Shown here piece after piece: positions 24,133 to 35,379 of a stretch of DNA of 50,806 bases. Origin of the DNA: Zygnema cylindricum (taxonomy: Eukaryota > Streptophyta > Zygnematophyceae > Zygnematales > Zygnemataceae); the NCBI GenBank assembly GCA_037447655.1, contig JBBHKE010000633.1, forward strand, positions 1-50,806, in the 5' to 3' direction. Within the stretch, counting starts at the first letter, position 1; the number at the start of each line of letters is the position of its first letter. A program made the position numbers and the translations under genes. Under the pieces are notes generated by a model, which was not told the DNA's origin, searched no databases, and saw only the letters and a list, made by a program, of their open reading frames with translations.

Positions 24133-25079
24133 GGGTACCTCCCCATGTAATCAGTACTTCGATAAAGTATTTTGGACTGTAGTAAAGATTCTCCGTACTA
24201 CTTTGAAGAGCGTCCCAACGTGCGAAAATGAAATCGGAACTTTCAAATGTGACGGTTGTAGACGTGGGTACAACTTGTGACGATTGAAGCCGACTACGAA
24301 ACTTCCGACAATTAGTGACGCCAACAAAGACAGCGACAGTGGTAGACGTCTAGATTTTTGTGAAATTGTAGATGCTTAGGGTTTGGTGACATTGTGACGT
24401 CATGCTCACTTGTGACAACGTCGACGTCACTGATTCAATAACTCTCCGCCACGGTTTTCCGATTTCGTTTTTTCTACTTTTCTCACCCGACTTGCCATTA
24501 AAAAAAACCCTAAAAACTTTCAAAAATAATATTTTTAAAAGATCTTTCATTTTATACCAATATTGTCGTGTCTCATTCTAAAAAGTGTGAGATGAATGCG
24601 ATGGTGTGAGAGGGAGAGGGGAGAGGCAACGACAACGCAAAATTTTGCAAAGGACCCCATGAATGAAAGTGGAGGTCCGAGACCCCTGCAATTTTTTTTC
24701 CGTACATGCGTGTGACAGGCACGGAGAAAAATAGCGAGAACTCTCCCTCGTCCTAAATTTTTTCCACTTGTGGCGCGTGCGTGGGGCGTTTTTCATTCGC
24801 TGTTTGGGCGGTACTTGAACTAAAATCACCCCCTCGAGGTGATTTTGGATGAAGTTTTTTTTTGGGTTGGATTCTCTTGCCCGGGGGTCGAAAAGGGGAA
24901 AACGCAAAAATGCGTTCACATGACGACAAACACGCCGTACATCCAAAGTATTAATTGACGTTCACTCTACTTTGTTAAAAATGATTTTCTCGTACGGCTA
25001 AAGTTTTTGTCAAAGTTCCCTAAATTTTAGGGCAAAAAGACAGAGAAAAGTAGATACTTTAATACATGGGGACGTACCC
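24133..25079. mobile_element. Harbinger-like element, 947 bp, copy B
   Basis: It starts GGGTACCTCCCCATGTAAT and ends GGGGACGTACCC, with TTA on both sides (24130-24132 and 25080-25082). Its interior runs parallel to copy A at 7896-8843 over the whole length with a one-base difference in total length. The internal hairpin AAATCACCCCCTCGAGGTG is present in both. It encodes nothing recognisable. Confidence 0.9.
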
Positions 25080-25082
25080 TTA

Positions 25083-28000
25083 GGGTACTTCATCCTACGG
25101 CCATCCCTGTCGCTTGCGAAACGGGAAAAACGAAAACATATGCCACGTAGACTGTTACTACTGCGCGAAGAAAACAATACCTGTCAGTGCCAGAATGGCT
25201 GAAACAACATTAATTGAAACAAATATTGAATAAAATCGAACATGCATTTTTTGAATTCTCAGTACCGGCTTAAATCAAACATAGAGAACAAAATGTCATA
25301 ATTTGAATCGTTGAAAAAACCATAAGATATCAATGTAAAAATGAAGCGAAAAACCACCAAAGTGAAAAATATGATTTAAACGCAAAAATGTTGACGACCA
25401 TGAAACTAAAATCCCTAAGGACTAAAAAGACTACAAAAGCAAAAATTAAAAGCCTAAAGTTGAAAGTTAGAAAAAAAAAAAAAAAAACAAACAAATTAAA
25501 GCTTACATGGAAATTTTGGAAGTTAACCTCTTTCTATTCCAACTGGCCATTTCGACTTTAGCCTTACTCCCATCGCATTGAATATAACCAATCTATTATT
25601 CGATCAATGATGTTCATCAGGACCGTTAGCTGATACGGAAAGGAGAATAATGCATATTTCTTTAAAAGGGTGACGATATGCTAACTGTCAATTCGTTTGA
25701 TTTTGCTTGGGTTATTAGGCTAGGTATCATCATCAACTACTATGAAATATATTTCATCTACTAGTCTGTTAGACACTTCGGAGACTCAAAGGTATGGATG
25801 GCAGTGGACGTAAAAAGATTATCTTAACTCCCATTAAACCCCTTTACGGCATCCAGTGGACAAAGATTGGTAGGAGCCGACGAATGACGCTCCAAAATTA
25901 CGTCGAGTGTTGCATAAGACAAAGGAGCAAAGGTGATTGGCTAGAGGGCCCTTAATGTTCGAAGAAGCTCACCAACATTATCGAAAAGAACAAACACATC
26001 AATAAGAGGAAGGGACATCCCAAGACGTTCGGACGTGGACAGCGAAGACTGGTGTAAGGAAATATTAGAAACATGATCTTATCACTCAACACGGAGGCCT
26101 TCCGAACCATCTCAAAGAAAACGTCGACAACAAGCCATAGTCTCACGAGCCCCACTAGCACCACGACGAGTTGATAGGACAATAATCAAGAAAAAACAAG
26201 AGAAGGAGGTGCCACGAGCTACGTCCATCGAGTCGAAAAAAACGTGGGATACAAAGGAAGCGAAAGGCGTCTTGAACCAAAGTCGACACGAGTAGAAGGA
26301 TACATGTGTGTAGTATTTGAATGAAAGGACACCGCATCGTAAGCTCCCTAAGACACCAAGATCACGATCAAAAGCCCAATATGTGTCCGTAGGGTCAGAC
26401 GTAAGTAGTACTGAAAGCAGGGAAGAAAAGGACTCGAGGAATGAATGTTAGGCTACAAAACGACAACTAACTCTTTGAAACAAGAGAGAAAATCAACACC
26501 AACAATAATGCATTTTTTACATCCGAGATATCGTAAATCCATAAAGTTTTGTTTGCGAGATTTGGATGGACGAGATAATTGCCTCACATGGTCGCCGAAT
26601 CAAAAAGAAGTCGATTTGGAAGAAGGGAAGACATAGGCAATCGAGGGTAAAAAATAAACAGTTTGAGAGGAAGAGTGTAGGTGAATTGCAAAAGAAAGGT
26701 GGGAAGAGAAGGGAAAAGAGAGATACGGGAAAAAGAAGTATTGGCGTGTTTCTTCATGCTTTTATTTTTGTCCTCCCTTATTTTGTCTCCACTTCTTAAG
26801 GAAACAAACCGTAAATCAAGAAACTTATAAGGACCACCTATCTTTCTAAGATGTCTACCCCATGAAGTTCTCGAATCCTCAAATGTGCCATTGAGATTAT
26901 CTTCCCTTATCGTCTGTTTAAAGCAAACTGCAAAAATGAGTTGTCGACAAAAAATAATCACATTGTCATTTTTATCTACACCCTTGTTGGTTAAAACTGC
27001 TAAAACAACGTTTGTTACAGTTATTAAACTTAAAGTCCTATGGGTTATTAAACTGCCTTTGGCTATTATTATTTAACATTTTCAGGCAGTCAATGGCGTT
27101 TGACTTTTACCTATGAACTTTTTTTCTTGAAGACCACTAAATCGAAAACTAAGACTTACCCTTCCTCCTAACACCACAATTAGCATCACAAATCTATTTG
27201 ACAAGAAGTACCTTTGACTTTCCAAAAAATGTTCAACACCAATAGCGATTGGCAATGTACCTTTACCATTGGGTAGAATATTAGAAGCTTTATATCATAA
27301 CCTTTATATAATAAGAGTTATATAAATAGGCTTCGTTAAGACCGTGCGGTGTTAAACCATCCGAGAACATGGAAACAAAAGGGAAAAGCGAGAACGGAAC
27401 TGAGAAAACTCACACAGAATCAAACGTACCAAAAATGAAAGCACTGCAAAAGAAAACTGATAGTCTAAAGCTATAAAACCACTTTAGTCTTGACACAGCT
27501 GATGAAAATTGAAAAGGTAAAACCGAAAAACTTCAGCCCAAGTTTGCCTCCATATTACTTGCGTCCATCTCAACATCAGAAAAAAAAAAAAAAAAAAAAC
27601 GAAAAACAAAGGTGGAAACCAAAAGAGAGCAAATAAAACGCAGAGAAAAACAACATAATTACCATTTTGACCACAAAAAGCACTCGGTTTTGGTACAAAA
27701 CCTAAAGAAAAGACCAAACAAAAGTTTTTTATCGCAATCATGCAATTATTAAATGTATTACATAGCTACGTACATTATTAGTACACGTACACTATTTCAT
27801 AAGTTTTAACAAAAGAAGGAAATACAAAAAGGGAAAAACGATGCTCGTATCCTCAATGATGAACTTTGACTGAAACAAGAAAGGAAAAAACATTTTTTCT
27901 ACCCCAATAGTCATGAAATATACTGAGCGTCAAATTCTATCGGAGGAAAGGAAAAAAATAAAAAAAACCTCCAAACCCACAACAAAAAAAAATAATTAAC

Positions 28001-28549
28001 TTCCTGTAAGAGGTAAAAAAGAGTGTCAAAAGAAAAACCTAATCAATAGAACCCTAAATCCTAAGGTCACTGGTCTCCAAAAACTCAAAATTTATTTAGT
28101 TACAAAAGTGAAAAAAATACTATATGCCAAAAAAAGTTCAAACGAGGAAAAAAAATGAGTTTTAAAAATGTCAATTAAGGGATCAACAACTGTGATTCTT
28201 CAATTAAACTTTCTTCACGGGGCTTTTCAAAAACCTACAATGTTAAAAAAAAAAAACTGTTTTGACACCAAAGCTTTGACAACAAAAAAAACACTTTTCT
28301 GTAGATCTCTCGATGAATTTCTGTGAATGAGAACGACAAAAAGTGAACAAATAAAAACATAATTGGCAACTTTATTTTCGTCTCGTTTTCTGTTTTCTTT
28401 AACTTAAAACCTAAATCCACGATCCACAACAAATACTCCGTCGGAAGAAAAAAATAAAATAACGATGTCAGACTTTATTCTTACACCTACTTGCTTACAC
28501 TTTCTTTCTTGCTTTCTTTCTTAACCTTTCTTTCGTTATTTTTCTGTTT
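25083..28549. other. 3.4-kb intergenic stretch, no gene recognised
   Basis: Old-looking sequence with a poly-A run at 25470-25490. Short frames near 26.0-26.9 kb lack recognisable motifs and could be eroded retroelement remains, which I cannot confirm. A lone CAATAGCGATTGGCAATGTA at 27241 looks like one end of a 200-bp-family MITE. From about 27.5 kb on it may include the 3' UTR of the minus-strand membrane-protein gene. Confidence 0.4.
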
Positions 28550-30357
28550 TCATTTGTACCATCTCAGTAATGAAGCTCTCCAACATCTCCAAAAATAAAT
28601 GGCGACCAATAAGCTTCCAGCAAGAATAAAGGGCCAAGACGGTCCTTCTGTTCGTAATTTTCGCACTCTATCCATACGTTGCGAATCCATGGATACGAAT
28701 CCAGCCGCTACTAAAAACGTAAATAAAGTTGCTCCCAAAGTCATAAAAGTAGGGCTCCATAATTTATAAGGAGAAGGCTGTTTTGATTCGCAAAAGGATT
28801 GGAAAAAAACGACAAAAAAACAATCAAAACTTGAAGATCGTTCCACAAAATAAAGGGCAAGTATAAAATTTAAAAAGGGAAAGTCAAGAGGAAAGAAGAT
28901 GTTGCTTTTGCAGTTTGAAATTGCATGGAATGAGGAAATGGGATATCTGTCAAAACTTAAAGCACTTTATTTGATTTATTTACGTGAGCGTAATTTTGAC
29001 ATGAGCAATAAAAAGTCGAGCGAGGGTAAAAAATGACCTATTTAAAATAATACAGGAAAGGAAAAACTAAATTTACAGAGTGCAATTTTTCGAAGACAAA
29101 CTTGCGATCCTTAGATCATTCTACAAGTGCGTTTGAAATTGTTCAAAACAAAAAAATTGAACAAAAATAGCAAATCATTTCCTGGAATTGCAAGCGACAC
29201 AATCAAACTTTCTATGCCAATTTCTTTTTAGCCTTTTGTTTGCCATAAATATATCCCTAGAATATATCCGTGAAAGAGGAAAGGGAAGAGAATGGAAGCA
29301 AAGAAAAGGAAATATATCCCTTTATACCCTTTATTTTTTCTTTTTGTTCTTCTTACATATATAATAGTTATTTGCATTCCAGGTATACGTAGAAATTATA
29401 ACTAATATTAATTAAAAATAAAAATGTTCCATTCGTCTTCAAATATAAAGAGAAGAAAAGAAAAAGGAGAACAAGAGAGGGACATCTGAAAAACGTTGTT
29501 TGTCAATTCTGCATAAGAAAACATATCTCTTTTACTAAATCCATATTTTATCTTTTAATTTTATCCTTTTATTCTTTTCTATCTTTTTTTATCTTCTCTT
29601 CAAAATCATCCTTTCTTCCTCCAAAACTTTAGAAATTTCTTATCCCAAAACCTTTTAATTGTTACACTTTTTTGAGCAAATTTTTGACCTGGACTCAAAT
29701 TTTATTTCCCATACCTTTTATTTCACAAACCAATATCCTTAACTCAAAATTTCCGAAGTTCTTTTAGTTCTTTTTGCCATTTAGGGTTTCCATTAGAGTT
29801 TGTAAAGAATTATATATGCCTTCAAAACAGAAAAAACACAGTCTTCAAGTATTTTTTTTTTTTGGGTTTTCAGTTTTTTTTTCCACTCTCCTTCATAATT
29901 CACATTCCTTTTCACAAATGTATATCGATAAGAAATCTCCAGAAACCAACAAACTTTGAAAAACTTAAAAAAACCTCCAAAAAAAAAATGAAAAAATCCT
30001 TAAAAAAATCATGTAAAACATCGAAAAACCCTAAAAGAAACCCTAAAAAAAACCCTAAAAAAAACCCTTCAAAACCCTAAAAATCCTAAAAAACCCTAAA
30101 ATTCTCACCAAAGGCTCTCCGTCCAGCCGTACGATTGTACCCTCTTTCCCTGAATATGTCGTTTTCGATAATCCGTTCCGTCGGTCGGGCACCAGTTCCA
30201 TGCCGCGTCCGGAAATCACGGAAAACGCGTACAGCTTTTTCAGACCGTACGTTTTCAGAATATAGTCCAGATCTAGACGGTTGGGATCCCATCCCTTCAG
30301 ATCGGCCGTGAACTCGAATTTGGGGCCGTCGCCGCTTATGTAAAGGTGGACGACCGC
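28550..30357 (-). CDS. Unidentified membrane protein, last two exons
   Basis: Two exons join in phase 0: 30357-30109 (83 codons) and 28777-28550 (75 codons plus stop). The upstream exon has a clean acceptor after a long pyrimidine run and a GTGAGA donor. It encodes a soluble segment beginning AVVHLYISGDG, with a hydrophilic, charged middle (WDPNRLDLDYILKTYGLKK, VPDRRNGLSK). The last exon has two predicted membrane helices, around FMTLGATLFTFLVAAGF and WPFILAGSLLVAIYF, separated by a basic loop (DSQRMDRVRKLR), and ends in a basic RCWRASLLRWYK tail. I do not recognise the family. Balanced codons, splice-consistent phases and complexity argue for a real gene. The N-terminal exons lie upstream beyond 30357 and were not securely found. 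The intron (28778-30108) carries CCCTAAA-like repeats next to the donor. Confidence 0.7.
30010..30101. repeat. CCCTAAA-like (degenerate telomere-type) repeats in intron
   Basis: About nine AACCCTAAAA-type units occur directly after the donor of the membrane-protein exon. The spacing is irregular with extra A residues, so this is an interstitial telomere-like motif cluster rather than a true telomere array. Confidence 0.75.
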
Positions 30358-30377
30358 CTGAGGGATGGACTTCATGG

Positions 30378-30600
30378 ACATGGGGGGGGGGGGGGGGAGG
30401 GGAGGGAAGGGGTGAGGGAGAGGGAGAGGGAGCAAGGGAGAGGGAGGGAGAGAGGGAGAGGGGGGGAGAAAATGGTTGAGGGAGAGGAAGAGGAAGCAAG
30501 GTAGAGGGAGGGAGAGAGCTGGGGGGGAAGAGAGGAAGAGAGGGAGGAGGAGAGGAAGAGAGGAAGAGAAAACGCAGGAAAGGGAGATGGAAAAAGAAAA
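30378..30600. repeat. Poly-G and GAGGGA purine tract
   Basis: A run of 17 G followed by about 200 bp of GAGAGGGAG-type sequence. On the minus strand it is the pyrimidine tract upstream of the acceptor at 30358. Confidence 0.85.
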
Positions 30601-30682
30601 GATGAAATAGTTTGAGAGGAAGAGATAAATATCTGCAAAAAAGTACAAAAAGTACGGGAATATGTCACGTCACATATCGAGA

Positions 30683-30714
30683 GTACAGTACAGTACAGTA
30701 CAGTACTGTAGTAC
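30683..30714. repeat. GTAC palindromic array
   Basis: Four or five tandem ACAGT units collapse into CAGTACTG and GTAGTAC, giving six overlapping GTAC sites in about 32 bp. The same sequence type occurs three times between TAF12 and the glycosyltransferase gene. Confidence 0.8.
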
Positions 30715-31276
30715 CACGTGGCTAATAATCCACGTGTGACTGTGTGAGCTCAAAACTGTCCTGTAGCGGTTTCGAAGTTTCGTAAGCTTCTGGTCAGTTT
30801 TGTCTTTTTGTAGCGAAATCAGAGTTCACGACTTCACGCTGACTTTCTCATGTAGCGGCGTCGTTTCAGTTTTTCACAAATCCGGGTGTCTTTCGAACCG
30901 GAAACTGCGGAAATCATATAAACAGTTGAACGCACGATCAGCTCCAAGTCCTTGGGAACCAATGGGGAGTCGATATGATACTCGCTGTCCGAGAGACATT
31001 ATTGGCGCAGGGATGCCGTTGAAAAAAAATCTCAACGGCTAGAACCTTGCCGATGCTTACGCTGATTACTTTTACAGTTAGAATAAGGAATGACGCTCGC
31101 CGGTCAGTGTCACACCGAACGGTGAAACATAGAGACGGCAGTTGTGACGGGATTACGACAGATTTTCGCGGCAAATTTTGGGTGCTGCCCGTCACATGAC
31201 ATTCTCGCGAGTTGGACCTTTTCTAAGCGCGCGTCCACGCGGCAGTTTGTCAATGGACAATTTTTGCTCCAGACTA

Positions 31277-31502
31277 CACAGTGTATCGCTATTAGTGTTA
31301 ATATTATTTTATCCACTTAAAACATCTTTTCTCCGTACACACTTGTGTGATTTTCGATTTGAGACCGCCAATTGGAAGCTGAGAATCTTACCTTTCAATC
31401 GCAACTGTCAAATCTATAATGTATAATCCGACAAGTGTGTACGGCAAAAATATGTTTTAAGTGGCAAAAAAAAAACATTAACACTAATAGCGATTCGCGG
31501 TG
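31277..31502. mobile_element. Foldback MITE, 226 bp
   Basis: The ends are CACAGTGTATCGCTATTAG and the inverse of CACCGCGAATCGCTATTAG, between TA dinucleotides (31275-31276 and 31503-31504). The inner arms AAAACATCTTTTCTCCG and TTTTGCCGTACACACTTGTC (inverse) pair, so the element forms a long hairpin. No coding content. Confidence 0.85.
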
Positions 31503-31504
31503 TA

Positions 31505-32188
31505 CTGTACCGTCAACGAAGCAGAAAAATGTCCTCCAATCACGAAGTACAAACCTATAATGCAGTTGGGATTAGAGGGTCGGTCAACGAAAAAAAACAA
31601 GGAACGGCCTCGGAATTGACGACCAGGATGTGTTTACATGTCCACATGGAAACAAAGGAATCAAATAGAAAGGGAGCAACTGAAATACCGAACACGCGTA
31701 TCCAAATAGAAGGTAAAATCCAAATGTAAAAAAAAAAACTAATGGAAAATAAAACCCGAATGAAGGAAAATAGGGAGGAAAATTGGGACGGGAAAAATAG
31801 ACTCGAAATTCTGGGAGGAGGTGGAAAAAGAGTTGACAACTTACGCCATCGTAATGATGGTACAAGCATAAGCTAAGAACTTATCCTTGCAGTCCAAGGG
31901 AAAGTTCACCACTTCCCTTAACTGTGTTCTTTTTTATCTGCAGCACCCTATTTACATTTCATTTATAAATACTGATTTCTGTATGTTATGTTTTTTATCT
32001 CTTGCAAATGATGCTTTTGCAACACAGGCCATTGTCAATCACAACAGAAAAGGTTGTTTGGCATACAGTAGGTGTAGATAAAAACGATTATAAATATAAT
32101 CATCATAGCATTGCTTATGAAAAAGTGTTCACCTAGACATTTTGCACTGACAAATTGTAAACGAGCCCAATACTCTACCATATAACTG
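31505..32188. other. Spacer between two foldback MITEs
   Basis: About 680 bp with no gene recognised. A 104-codon minus frame at 31555-31869 is hydrophobic and featureless. Confidence 0.4.
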
Positions 32189-32407
32189 CATCGTGTATCG
32201 CTGTTAGTGTTAATAAATTTTCTGGCAGTTAAAAACATCGTTTCTTTGTGCACACCTGTCCAATTTTCACATAGAGACCCCAAGTGGAAGGTGAGAATCT
32301 TGGCTTTCAGTCACAACTGTCAGATCCATAAGCAGACCAGCGTGTAAAGAAAAAAATATATTCTAAGTGACAAAAAAAACATTAACGCTAATAGCGATTT
32401 ACAGTGT
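32189..32407. mobile_element. Foldback MITE, about 219 bp, diverged copy
   Basis: It starts TCGTGTATCGCTGTTAGTG and ends CGCTAATAGCGATTTACAG. Its internal arms AAACATCGTTTCTTTGTGCA and the matching inverse region near 32340-32365 follow the 31277-31502 element. It is more diverged and its TA flanks are less clear. Confidence 0.75.
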
Positions 32408-32615
32408 AGCTCCATTCCACAAAGCAAAATTTCCTACAAATTTAAGACTGGCTGCCTTTGAGCTGTCCCATACAACTTGAACAAAAGGACACAACTGATA
32501 GTGTTACATTTGAAGAAGAAAACCCCTGATAATTATAGAGCAAAATTTCCCTGGGTTTCACCAAAAAACCGTACAAATTATATGGTGTTGGGTAAAACTT
32601 CAATAGTGTGATTAC

Positions 32616-33455
32616 TAGTGTTGGGTATCGGGTAAATTCATATCGCGATAATATCGATATTCGATATATCGAATATCGATCGAGAAGAATCCTCGATATA
32701 TCGTACCGAGACCAACATAAATTATCGCGATATATATCGCGATATATAGTATTTTTTAAATTTAATATTTTTATTTTTTTATATAATATGTTATTTTAGC
32801 GAAAAAGTCAAATTGTCTAATACGCCACGTACGCCGTGATTTTCGTTCCGTGACTTAAAGGTAGACGCCGCAAAATGTAACCGACAAAAAAGTACTAATT
32901 CTATAATTCTAATGATTACTTATTTGGGGTATGGTTACACGAGGAGGTCTCTGTAATAGTACGGACAACAAAATTTATGTATTACAGAGGCCTCGGGTAC
33001 ATCAAGTATCGTTTGTAAATAAGTTTTACATACGTGTTCTGATATGAGTGGGTCCACGTAAGCTGACTATCAAATCTAAAAAATCATCAAATATCTGGAA
33101 ACCGACCTTTTTCGTCTGGAAAATCGTACTTGCGTATGACGTACGTGTACTTCACAAGTGTACCTCATCAATGTACCTCATAGATCTCCTTCAATCTGCT
33201 GACTTTCAGGAAAAAACCGTATTTCTTTCCGGCAAAGATTTTACAGTCACTTTGTCAGAAGTCACATGACTTTGATAACCTGTGAGATTTTTTTTTATTT
33301 TTTTTTTAAAGCTTCGATATATCGACGATACGATATATCGCCGATATATCGCGATAATTTGAAATTCGATATATCGAAGCGATATATCGATTATCGGGTA
33401 CCTGAAATTCGATATATATCGAATATCGGCAAACGGTCCTCGATACCCAACACTA
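32616..33455. mobile_element. hAT-type non-autonomous element, 840 bp, with intact 8-bp target duplication
   Basis: A perfect 15-bp inverted terminal repeat, TAGTGTTGGGTATCG, is flanked on both sides by GTGATTAC (32608-32615 and 33456-33463). An 8-bp duplication with a TAGTGTTGG-type end fits the hAT superfamily. Both subterminal regions (about 32640-32755 and 33315-33430) are packed with CGATATATCG-type palindromes, while the 550-bp centre is unrelated DNA without a transposase. The perfect duplication suggests a fairly recent insertion. The decayed transposase at 2597-4144 belongs to the same superfamily but no direct relationship is shown. Confidence 0.93.
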
Positions 33456-33463
33456 GTGATTAC

Positions 33464-35104
33464 CCTATAAGAACTAGGAGATATTACCAGACCTTGCACA
33501 ATTATTCAAGAACTAAAATTATCAAATTCGACCACTCTGAAAGATGAACCGGAGCCAGAGCTAAAAAATATGTCTGGTAGTGTCACGATCCTTGTGACCT
33601 CACAACCTTCGTAGAATCTAGGACACAGACTAAAATCATTACGCTTTCATACAGACCTCTACCTTTAAATACAAACTTCTGCTTTTATCTGCAATTTCAT
33701 ACCTAATGCAATCATCCAACGTCCTTTCGCATATTACCATGCTATTTTCAAACGTAAATCCTACAATATCGCACAGACACTAATTTGAGAGGCAAAGGCG
33801 TGTCTCTCAAAAAGTGGTTCAAGGCGGACTTACAAAATCCCAAGAAATCCATGTCTCATTTTGACTACCATCCCTTAAATGTACAGATATTTTTTCGGAA
33901 AAAAAAAGGAACCTCTAAGCTTGCTATTGCAAAAGTAAAGTACGTACAGCCTAAAAAACCCTCCAAACGGGAGAGAGAAAATCCTTTGAATCGCACTAAA
34001 TGAATAGCTAAAGGTGAGTGATTTGCAAACAAAAACAAAAGCGATTGTCTATAAAAAAAACTTATATTAAAAACATGTGATGGTAAAACATCTAAGTACA
34101 TGGAAACAAAAAAGGAAGGGCTAAACAAAAAAGCAAATGTGATTATCATTGCTAGGTGTTGTCGCCTGGGGGCGGCCTAAAGGAGAATTCTTAACCCATC
34201 AGATTGGTTTAATATTAACCTTTAAGTTCGATATTAATTATAAAGTTTAACATTTAGCAACTGTATTAAAACAAAAATAATGATTATATATAATATATAA
34301 TCATTTTTTTTTTTTTAATACAGTTGCTTAAACAAACTGTGATTAAGCTCTGCTCAATCTCCACTACAAATTCATCGACTCCAAAGTACAAGTTCCAAAC
34401 ACAATTAAAACAACAGTAAAACCAATAAATTAAAGAAACATGGTAAAAACATACATACACAAAAACCACCATACCGGCAGTTAACATTTTGAGATCACAG
34501 TAATTACCAACTAAGAATATTGCAAAGGTTAGAAAGGTTCCAAGTGTAAAAACTATCGATCTTCTTTCAGTTTTCACCAGCAGTCACGCGAAGTGTTATA
34601 TAAAAACCCAAAGCCTGAAATAAACGAAAAGTACAATTCTTTACGAAACAATAAGCATAACACCTTCACCTATTTATGTGATTTCGAATGAAAGTGATAT
34701 TCCCAGTTTTAAGTACCCAGAACCACAAAGGAACACAAAGAAGACAAAAAAATGGTGTTGCTAATCCACTACAGACGCATAACCGTACCGCTCCCCAAAT
34801 AGAAAAAAAGAGAGGAGTCTGGCTTGCGAAAGATAAAACAAGCCCGTGAAATTCACATTATTCAAACATGTGGCCCAAACTTACACAAGAAACTCAAAGT
34901 CAACCCCACTTTAAAAATTATAATAGGAGAAACTAAACTATCTCCATAACATCGACGAATTCACATGGGCGGCAAAACAAAACAAAATAAAAAACAAACT
35001 CAACCAAAAAAAACGAAATGAAAAACGAAGGAAAAAAAAAAAAGAGGAAGTACCCACCTTCCTTAAATATATATACCGTCGTATATTACATGTACCTCTC
35101 TCAC
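33464..35104. other. Intergenic or intronic DNA, no secure exon
   Basis: Short frames occur on both strands, including a hydrophobic minus frame at 34284-34577 that lacks a good acceptor. If the membrane-protein gene at 28550-30357 has more 5' exons, some could lie here. A perfect inverted pair, CAACTGTATTAAAA and its complement at about 34257-34327, forms a hairpin around TATATAATATATAA. Confidence 0.35.
34257..34327. repeat. AT-rich inverted repeat (hairpin)
   Basis: GCAACTGTATTAAAA at the left is mirrored by TTTTAATACAGTTGC at the right. The AATGATTATATA arm and its complement are in between, so about 70 bp folds into a near-perfect stem. It is too short for a gene-bearing element and could be a tiny foldback element. 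Confidence 0.7.
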
Positions 35105-35379
35105 CAATATGCTCCTAGAGGACCCAGGCTAACAGCGGGAACTCCTCCTCCTCCTCCTCCTCCTCCCCTTCCTCCTACTCCCTCCCTCCGATTCCCACCA
35201 GTCCTCCCATTGCTCCTCCAATACCGAACCAAGCCCAGCGACTTTTGGTGTCCTCCTGAGTGTGCCCGAAAATGAAATGGCATATTTTCACTGTTTTCAG
35301 CGGGTGCCAGGTGTCGAGGGACAGAGGAGGGAGGCCTGGAGAAGACTGGAAAAGGCAGACTTTTATCAGGATCGATGAT
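35105..35379 (-). CDS. Candidate internal exon, parent gene unresolved
   Basis: A strong acceptor (pyrimidine tract ending TCATCAG, then the exon from 35379) and a strong donor (TATTG then GTGAGA) enclose 275 bp. Only one frame has no stop across it. It reads IIDPDKSLPFPVFSRPPSSV, later HFRAHSGGHQKSLGLVRYW, then a poly-Gly run and GPLGAYW. It starts in phase 0, which is compatible with following the last TAF12 exon I could resolve (37233), and ends in phase 2. It could equally belong to the membrane-protein gene downstream. A second frame is open through most of the block, but stops before the donor. No domain was recognised. Confidence 0.35.

Noticed and set aside
26000-26900. Possible old retroelement fragments
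   Set aside because: No reverse transcriptase, integrase or LTR features could be recognised.
27239-27262. Lone MITE end (CAATAGCGATTGGCAATGTA)
   Set aside because: Resembles a terminus of the 200-bp family but no partner end was found; noted only.
34284-34577. Hydrophobic minus-strand frame as an exon of the membrane protein gene
   Set aside because: No pyrimidine-supported acceptor, a stop just upstream in frame, and AT-rich DNA often yields hydrophobic frames.
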